A DNA stretch of 64,000 nt from Petrolisthes cinctipes. Lineage: Eukaryota > Arthropoda > Malacostraca > Decapoda > Porcellanidae. The position numbers and the translations under genes were made by a program. Positions 57,106 through 64,000 of the stretch are shown here, piece by piece. Location: the NCBI GenBank assembly GCA_033782935.1, contig JAWQEG010000375.1, positions 124,001 through 188,000 of the forward strand, read 5' to 3'. Position 1 is the first letter of the stretch; every line of letters begins with the position of its first letter. The notes beneath the pieces are model-generated. The model saw only the letters and a list, made by a program, of their open reading frames with translations. It had not been told where the DNA came from and did not search any database.

Positions 57106-57753
57106 TGGGAATTGAGGGAAGTAGACAAAAAACTCTGGGGGAGAAAGGAGGGGGGGGGGAGTATTCTGTATTAAAATGCCAGACCCAACGTAAATGAGAA
57201 AGGGGAGGACGAGGGGATCTCTGAGCTGGGTAATGAGGGAAGCAAGGAGCAAATGTAGGAGGAGGGGAGGGAGTGAAGAATCGAGTTGGAGAGAAGAGTA
57301 AAAGAGGGGAAAGGGAGTCGAAGAGAAGAGAAATAGAAAAGGTAAGAGGGAGTGAAGTTGAATGAATGTGAGAGAAGAAAGAAAAGGAAAAGAGGGATTA
57401 GAGAGTGAAGTCAAATAAGAGAGAAACAGATAAGGACAAGTGCTAGGGAGTGAATTCGAATGGGAGAGAAACAGAGAAGAAAAATAAGGGTGAGTGAAAA
57501 GAGGAGGGAAGACAGATTACAAGATTCCTACATTAGAGGGTGAGGGAGGGGACGTATTAGTGCTGTACTGCACGGTTGGCCACAGAAATATTCTCACACA
57601 GGCTAAGCGGCTATATGGAAAGAGAGGTTATTATAGTGGAGGTACTGCAGTAAAATAATGGTCTACCAAGTGACTCGGTAATAGCAAAACAACAAACCTA
57701 ATAATGATGTTGTATTGCAGTTACATAGTGTTACATTTTATACATATATGTTG

Positions 57754-57912
57754 TACAGTCATGGTCAAAAGTCCTGCAACCTGGTAAATAAAAGCGAGCC
57801 ATTTGAATGAACCTTATGAACCAATATTGCAGAGACCAAGAGCTATAGTTTCGGATCATTTTTCGAAGCCATCTTATTGGAAGGTGTTGCAGGACTATTG
57901 ACCATGACTGTA
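57754..57912. mobile_element. MITE family D, copy 2 (159 bp, TA-flanked)
   Basis: TACAGTCATGGTCAAAAGTC then CTGCAAC at the left is inverted as GTTGCAGGACTATTGACCAT then GACTGTA at the right: about 27-bp arms. TACAGT termini and TA flanks fit a Tc1/mariner-type MITE. Confidence 0.88.
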
Positions 57913-58131
57913 CACCTTCATAAACAACGGTGTGTACCAATTCTAGACATTTGAGAGAGTGAGAGGTGGAGACATTCAGTGAGAGTGGAGCGAGGAGAGG
58001 AGGAGGAGGAGGAGGAAGAGTATTAACAGAATTATGTGAAGCTAAGATAGGACTATTTAGCAACGTTTGTCCTTGGATGAGAAACCTTAGGCTGTGTACA
58101 GACAAGACTTCTGTTTATATGTGTGTGTGTG

Positions 58132-58135
<4 letters not shown>

Positions 58136-58177
<42 letters not shown>
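58136..58177 (+). repeat. Poly-T run (42)
   Basis: T42 after (GT)n; on the minus strand this is a 42-nt poly-A, possibly a retroposon tail, but no retroposon body was recognised beside it. Confidence 0.95.
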
Positions 58178-58178
<1 letters not shown>

Positions 58179-58265
58179 TGGATTTGGCCTGGAGGGAGCG
58201 TGGTGCCCTCTCAGACGTCAGAACAAATAGCTCTAGTGTGCCTCTAATCCCGGGGTGGGGGTCGG

Positions 58266-58267
<2 letters not shown>

Positions 58268-58326
<59 letters not shown>
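58268..58326 (+). repeat. (AG)n microsatellite
   Basis: About 29 AG units, then G7. Confidence 0.97.
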
Positions 58327-58332
<6 letters not shown>

Positions 58333-58539
58333 AAAGGATAAAACATGAGTAAGAGAGGAGGGACTTTCTTTATGATATTCCTTTCTCTTGTTAAAAAAAA
58401 AAAAAAATACGTACTAGGTATTCAGTTTTTAATAAGTTCCACCCTCTGCTCCAGAGAGATAGTTCGATATTTTTAAGTGATGGCATATTCGTATACACAA
58501 TGATGTTTGCTAGATTTTTTAAGGTTTGTTATTATGGGG

Positions 58540-59210
58540 TTCGCATTTAAAGTTTCAAGAGGAGGAGGGTGAGAATGTTTGAGGAAAAAGGAGTGACATA
58601 AGTGAGGGGAAAACTGGAATTGTGAGGGGTTGACGAAGGGAAGAGGGGGGGGGGAGAAGGAAGGGAAAAGAGTGAATGTAAAGAAAGGGGAAGTGTGGTG
58701 AATGAGGGGGGAGAGAAGGGAAGGAGAATAGAATCTTGGAACAGGAGGGAGGAGGGGAAGAGAACAAGGGAGGGAAGAAGAAGAAAACAGTAAGATAAAC
58801 TAGGAAGAGGGGAAGTTTTAGTGAGTGAGGGGAGAGAGTACCAGGAGTCCAGGGGAAGTTAACAAGTGAAGCCGAGCGAGAGGAAGAGGGGAGTCGATGG
58901 TGTGTTATGAGGGGAAATGAAGAGTGAGGGTCGGCTGAGAGGAAGAGAGTAGGGGAGAGTAGTCCGAGTCAAGAATAAGGAAGGTGTGTCGGAAATAAGT
59001 GACGAGTGGAGTTTACAAATGACTATATAGGCTAGGTGAGGAGTGGCGATATTTTTTTTTTGTGGAGTATATAGATGAGGAGTAGAGATATTTTCTGTGA
59101 AGTATATTTCTGTGGAGTATATACTGGAGATGAGAAGAGATATTTTCTGTGGAGTATAATTCAGTGGATTATAGGAATGAAGAGTGGAGTATATTTTCTT
59201 TAAGTAGTTC
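58540..59210. other. Purine-rich strand with repeated GTGGAGTATAT phrases, no gene
   Basis: G/A-biased sequence. From 59040 to 59200 a loose repeat of GAGATATTTTCTGTGGAGTA occurs three to four times. Confidence 0.5.
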
Positions 59211-59376
59211 GGTTGGTGGGGACAATTTTACATTCAGACTCGTTTATCAGGATTTATTTGGACAGTATATACATCTTATTGGTTATCACTGACGGGACGA
59301 ACGAAAACCATACACACTGTACATAGGTTTAGCTGATAAGAGACAGAAGGATACTGAATCATGGACATATAGGCCT

Positions 59377-59379
<3 letters not shown>

Positions 59380-59419
<40 letters not shown>

Positions 59420-59434
59420 GGGAGAGAGAGAGGG

Positions 59435-59466
<32 letters not shown>
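59380..59466 (+). repeat. (AG)n microsatellite with GGG interruptions
   Basis: (AG)n broken by four regularly spaced GGG steps, about 12-16 bp apart. Confidence 0.95.
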
Positions 59467-59829
59467 GAGTTGGTTGGGATGTGAGAAATGAGAGAGTGAG
59501 GGGAGTGTGGGGAAACAGTGGTGATGGTGAAGAGAGAGTGTGGGGGGAGAGATGGAGGAAAGGGAGAGCAGATGGTAGTGATGAAAAAGGGAAGGACAAT
59601 ATGGTGAGATGGTGATGGGAGAGAGAGAGAGAGGGAGGAAGTGAGGGGAGGATATTGACACAGACCATCGAACCGGCTGCTGACTGACTCCCCTGACCTC
59701 CCTGGGGACATTTGTACACGGAGGCAGTCACCAGTCACCCTGGTGGAGGAAGAGGAGGAGGATGGTGACGGGAGACGGAGGGAGACAAATTGGGAGTGGG
59801 GAAACGGAGGAACACAAACAGGGAGGAGA

Positions 59830-60600
59830 AAATTCCTTTCTTTAATTTCCTGCTGTTCACTCAATGCAGCCTATATATTCTTCCCTCTTGTATTCTTTTC
59901 GTTTTCATTCTTACTTGTTTACTCTTCTGCAAACTTCAGCCTACTTCACAACCCCCTGCCTCCTCTCCATCTCCCCATGCAGCCTATTCTTCACTCTTGT
60001 ATTCCCTCGTTTTTGTCTTGCTCGTTTATTGTTCTGCAAACCTCAGACAGCTTCTACCCAGCCCCCCTATCCATCTTCCTTTTCTTCTTGCTTGTCCACT
60101 GTTTTGCAAACCCCAGTCTGCCCCCCAACCCTCCTCCTCCCCGTGTCAGTCTGGCTTTGTTCATTCACTGGTCTGACTTAGCAGCATTCATCTTGAAGGT
60201 ACTTGAGTGACCTCCTCTCTCATCCACTCCTTCCCTGTCTCGCACACTCTTCTCTGTATCTCCCAACCTTCTCTCTCTCTCACACATAAACTCACCTTCC
60301 GAGTCTTGCTCATTCTTGAATAAACACACCAAGGCCGCTTGAAGAGTAACACACTATCTAGGTACCGTATTCCTTCCCTCTTTCTTCATTCACTCCTTCC
60401 TGTTCTGTTGTCTCTTTTCTCCTCTTTATCAGTATCTATGTAAATTTTTCCTCACCAATCGCCACTCTTTCCTTTGCCCTTTTCCTCGTTAATAACTTCA
60501 TCTTTTTCACCAATCTTCCTTTTCCTCACACTTCACACCAACCCTTCCCTTCTGTCAACAAGCAGTGTTATCAGTTGATCGTCTATATACCCACTCACTG
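59830..60600 (+). other. Pyrimidine-rich stretch with repeated CTGCAAAC phrases, no gene
   Basis: TTCTGCAAACTTCAG, TTCTGCAAACCTCAG and TTTGCAAACCCCAG recur about every 95 bp (59926, 60031, 60100), showing an imperfect tandem repeat. Overlapping Ser/Leu/Pro frames come from composition. Confidence 0.55.
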
Positions 60601-60720
60601 CTATCTCTAATCTAATTTATATATATATATATTATAAGCCGTATCCAGAGGAGAGTGTGGGTGGGGAGGCATTCTTCCGCTTTTATTATACCGTCATCAT
60701 GTGTTTATTGTGTCAAAGAG

Positions 60721-60722
<2 letters not shown>

Positions 60723-60759
<37 letters not shown>

Positions 60760-60776
60760 ATTTATTTATTTATTTT
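60723..60776 (+). repeat. (CT)n and (TTTA)n microsatellites
   Basis: (CT)15 passes into about five ATTT units. Confidence 0.95.
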
Positions 60777-61002
60777 GTTCCTTCTTTTTCTAAGGGAAGG
60801 AAAGACGGGGGTGAGGGGAGGGACCGGGAGGGGGAAAGGAAAGGAGAGAATGAGGGCACAGAAATTTAGGAGACTGGAGAAGGGGGGGGGGGGAGGGGGC
60901 GGAGGGGGGCAGCATGATAGGCCCCTAATAGAGGAGGAGGTGAAGGAAATCTAGGATACGAGTATTGAGTTTTGGTTTTACTTTACTTTTCATTTTCATT
61001 TT

Positions 61003-61153
<151 letters not shown>

Positions 61154-61467
61154 CCGTCATTAGTGGCTGGTGGAAAAGTTGGACATGAACTAACTTTATT
61201 ATTCCAACAAAATATAACAACAACAACAAACTCTCACTGGCCAAATTCCTAAGTGGTCGTCATGCCGGTCACAATACCCGTAAATATTCCATAGAATTAT
61301 AAAATACCATGATAATAAATAGCCTTACTCAGTTCTACATAATCACAACCCATCTCGGTGTTGTTGTAAATGTAATCATGTGTTTTTGTGAAAATTTAGG
61401 GTATTAATATGGAAGGATTTGGTATAATACGATTGGCCCAGTGATAGGAGGTAAAGGTGTGATAGGA

Positions 61468-61755
61468 GGGATGGCAGGGAATATATAGAGTGAAGGGAGG
61501 CAGGACAGGGAGTGAAGAGTGGCAGGGTGTGATAAAAGAGTAGGTAGGGTATAATAGTGAGTGGACGAGAGAGCATGCAGGGAGGGAGGTGAGTGTCTGA
61601 AGAGGGATGGCAGGGAATATATAGAGTGAAGGGAGGGAGGACAGGTAGTGAAGAATGGTAGGGTGTGATAAAGAGTAGGGCAAGATCCAGATATCTTGGA
61701 GTAGGGTATAACCTAGTGAGTGGACGTGAGAGCATGCAGGGAGAGAGGTGAGTGT
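61468..61755 (+). repeat. Two-copy tandem duplication, unit about 145 bp
   Basis: GGGATGGCAGGGAATATATA, GAGTGAAGGGAGG, GGTGTGATAAA and GAGCATGCAGGGAG occur in order at 61468 and again at 61613, with a small insert (CAAGATCCAGATATCTTGGA) in copy 2. Confidence 0.9.
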
Positions 61756-62228
61756 GTGAGGGCAGTGCAGTCAGCTAGCCCCGTCTGTCTCCTCACACAC
61801 TCATTGATCCTCACAACCTCACCAAAACATGAATGTCAGCCCTCGTGCCTCACCTTTTCCAACCATGACCCGCCCCGCCCCCTGCCTCGCCTTCCATGCT
61901 GCCCTTCTCTCTGTGTTGTTACCTTCCATGCTGTACTGCCCTTTGCCTCACCTACCCTTTGCCTCACCTACCCTTTCTATCCTTACTGTCCTCACTTCAC
62001 TGCTAACTTCACCCAATAGAAAACTAGAAGAAGAGAATCTGGTGAATAAATAGGTAGGCGAACAAGCCATTACACAATTGAACAGTATAACGAACGCTAA
62101 CAATTGAAAAAAAAAAAAAACGCGAAGGAATGTAAAGACAGACGAGCGATTGAACACACAGACTAATGGATGACTACTGATGCACTGATAAACATACACA
62201 CGAAATGAGTTAACAAATAGACAAATGA

Positions 62229-62382
62229 TTAAGGACCCTGTGATGTAGTCAGAAAATTGGAGGTTAGTGAGTCCTTCAAATATTGCCACGAAACACAACT
62301 TATATGGACGGAGCTTGTTTCGTGGCATAGTCAGGAGGAATCAGAAGCCTCCAATTTTTATACACGATCACAGGGTCCTTAA
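62229..62382. mobile_element. MITE family A, copy 1 (TTAA-flanked)
   Basis: TTAA flanks at 62229-62232 and 62379-62382 bound a body with ends GGACCCTGTGAT and ATCACAGGGTCC (12-bp inverted repeats). The core contains GCCACGAAACA and inverted TGTTTCGTGGCA. TTAA duplication is the hallmark of piggyBac-type transposition (family knowledge); the assignment is inferred. Confidence 0.85.
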
Positions 62383-62515
62383 GCTGATAGGTAAACGGAT
62401 GAGTAGGTAAGCAGTGGAATTATTTATAGACTAGCGATTGTGAAAGCAAACTATAACGAGTAACAAACATAAAGAAATGAATTAATGAACTGAATAGCCA
62501 CGTATAGTTGACAGA

Positions 62516-62673
62516 TTAAGTACCCTGTGATCGTGTATGGAAATGATTAGAGGCTTCTGATTTCTCCTGACCATGCCACGAATCAAGCTCCTTCCATATA
62601 GGTGGTGTTTCGTGGCAATATTTGAAGGACTCGTTTATCTCCAATTTACTGACTACATCACAGGGCCCCTTAA
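62516..62673. mobile_element. MITE family A, copy 2, inverted relative to copy 1
   Basis: TTAA-flanked with ends GTACCCTGTGAT and ATCACAGGGCCCC. The interior (ATATAGGTGGTGTTTCGTGG) is in the reverse order of copy 1. Confidence 0.85.
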
Positions 62674-62734
62674 TGGTTCCAGAATGATAGATAGGTGGAC
62701 GGAATGATAGACAGACCTGGACGGACGGCAATAC

Positions 62735-62790
62735 AAACAGATGGACGAACAGACAGACAGACAGACAGACGGACGGACGGACGAACGGAC
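62735..62790 (+). repeat. (AGAC)n/(GGAC)n microsatellite
   Basis: AGACAGACAGACAGAC passing into GGACGGACGGACGAACGGAC. Confidence 0.9.
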
Positions 62791-62855
62791 TATAGTACTG
62801 GGGATTTCGCTGGCTCTTCCACACTCACTAACGCTGGGGTCAAGGTGTAGGGGTC

Positions 62856-62899
<44 letters not shown>
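62856..62899 (+). repeat. (AG)n microsatellite
   Basis: AG units interrupted once by GG. Confidence 0.95.
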
Positions 62900-63107
62900 T
62901 GAGTGATGAGTGATGGAGGGAGGGAGGAAGGAAGGAGCCGAAAGTGGAGAAAGATATAATAGAGAAGGAAGGTAAGATGGATGGATTTGTTATGGATGAG
63001 GAGGAGGGGTGGAGTGAGTATAATAAAATGAATAATAATAATAGAAACCAAGGAAACTAATGGTAAAGTGCCGAAGGAGAAACGAGGTAAGAAAGTTATT
63101 AAAAGTG

Positions 63108-63276
63108 TACAATCATAATCCGAAATTTGTATCCAGGTGTTGTTGAAGTTTAGAATCACTTGACATACTAGTGAATCAATTACAACGCTTATCCTGTTTC
63201 ATGTTTGCTTGAGCTCGCTTAATACTCGATCAGGCTATTCGAAGCAAGTCTGGATACATATATTGGATTGCGAGTA
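63108..63276. mobile_element. MITE family C, copy 3 (TA-flanked)
   Basis: TACAATCATAATCCGAAATT and GTATCCAGGTGTTGTTGAAG at the left, GGCTATTCGAAGCAAGTCTG and GATACATATATTGGATTGCG at the right, matching 17473-17642 in order. Confidence 0.75.
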
Positions 63277-63351
63277 TACATGAGTGAGAGATAAAAAAAA
63301 AAATGTGTACAGGAGAGAGCAAAACAAAATAATGAGAAATATAAAAGTGTA

Positions 63352-63354
<3 letters not shown>

Positions 63355-63387
<33 letters not shown>

Positions 63388-63424
63388 CTTATTTTGTTTT
63401 TGCAAATAATGTAAATAAAAAAAA

Positions 63425-63484
<60 letters not shown>
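63355..63484 (+). repeat. Two (GA)n microsatellites
   Basis: (GA)15 at 63355-63384 and (GA)28 at 63429-63484. Confidence 0.97.
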
Positions 63485-63486
<2 letters not shown>

Positions 63487-63813
63487 AGGTAGATGATAAC
63501 GGGAAGAACCATGTAGGAGTGTGGTGATGAAAAGAGGGAATGAATTGGAAGGGAAATTATTGTAAGGTTAGACAAGGAAGACTGGAATAACAAGGTGTGG
63601 GATGGAGGAGCGAAGGCAAGAAGACGACGTGGGGGAAGGGAGAAGGAGGGTGAGAGGTCAGGCCAGGGTGGGTGGGTGGGTGGGTAGGAGGGAGAAGGAA
63701 GAGAAGGGGAAAGGTCGAGAACGAAAGAAAGAGAGAGAGGAAGAGAGACAAAGACAGACAAACAAACAAACAGACTCGAGTCATTATCGATGCACAAACT
63801 ATACAAATTAACC

Positions 63814-63969
63814 TTAAGGGACCCTGTGATGTAGTTAGGAAATTGGTGGTAAAATGAGTCCTTCATATACAGCCACGAAACATCACCTATATTGAAGGAG
63901 CTTGTTTCGTGGTATAGTCAGGAGGAATCAGAAGCCTCCTATTCTCAAACACGATCACAGGGTCCTTAA
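63814..63969. mobile_element. MITE family A, copy 3 (TTAA-flanked)
   Basis: TTAA at 63814-63817 and 63966-63969; ends GGGACCCTGTGAT and ATCACAGGGTCC; same orientation and core as copy 1. Confidence 0.85.
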
Positions 63970-64000
63970 GATCTAAAAGAAATAATGATAGATTGATGAA

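Noticed and set aside
58136..58177. 42-nt poly-T as the tail of a minus-strand processed pseudogene
   Set aside because: No coding or SINE-like body was found to the right of the run.

Overview
This 64 kb window is animal nuclear DNA, most probably from a decapod crustacean. Long (AC)n, (AG/CT)n and (TAA)n microsatellites occur every few kilobases. Several non-LTR retrotransposon (LINE) remnants and at least seven groups of short inverted-repeat elements (MITE-like) are scattered through it. No bacterial-style gene organisation is present. Most long open frames are translations of simple repeats (His-Thr, Ser-Leu, Arg-Glu, Cys-Val runs) and are not genes. The species assignment is inference; there is no marker gene.

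One host gene is well supported: the first coding exon of an LRCH-family gene (leucine-rich repeat plus calponin-homology protein) on the + strand at 44068-44242. It ends in a consensus splice donor whose phase fits the Ala-Asp junction of the family. No later exon was found, so 44243-64000 is best read as its first intron. Three weaker exon candidates are recorded with low confidence: a signal-peptide-like exon at 693-758 (+), an acceptor-led exon at 7094 (+), and a five-codon exon at 28870-28884 (-) beside a CRE palindrome.

Layout. 1-9.9 kb: AT-rich sequence, TA-flanked MITE copies at 1.4 and 1.97 kb, His/Thr-type and purine minisatellites, many dinucleotide tracts. 10-24.5 kb: mostly unique AT-rich DNA with MITE copies (13.8, 15.6, 17.5, 19.1, 22.3 kb) and hairpins (13.7, 17.3 kb). 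24.5-25.5 kb: 5'-truncated LINE with an intact reverse-transcriptase tail and an (ATAG)n end. 25.5-33 kb: unique DNA with small repeats and a 30-bp palindrome. 33.0-36.8 kb: a composite satellite of 17-bp units interspersed with a conserved block of about 100 bp, interrupted by a LINE-containing insertion. 36.8-39.7 kb: a LINE deletion derivative (ORF1 plus 3' end) with a second LINE nested inside ORF1. 39.8-41.5 kb: a further LINE 3' end, then a decayed ORF2 start with endonuclease, itself carrying a palindromic MITE with an 8-bp target duplication. 41.6-44 kb: more MITEs. 44.07 kb: LRCH exon 1. 44.2-64 kb: putative intron, extremely rich in (CT/GA)n, with a 45-bp minisatellite, strand-asymmetric purine tracts, and TTAA- and TA-flanked MITEs.

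The retroelement proteins form one logical set: ORF1 (PHD-like finger, coiled segment, three zinc knuckles) would bind element RNA, and ORF2 (endonuclease, reverse transcriptase) would nick and copy. No copy here has both complete, so all are judged immobile. No operon, CRISPR array, rRNA or confident tRNA was seen.
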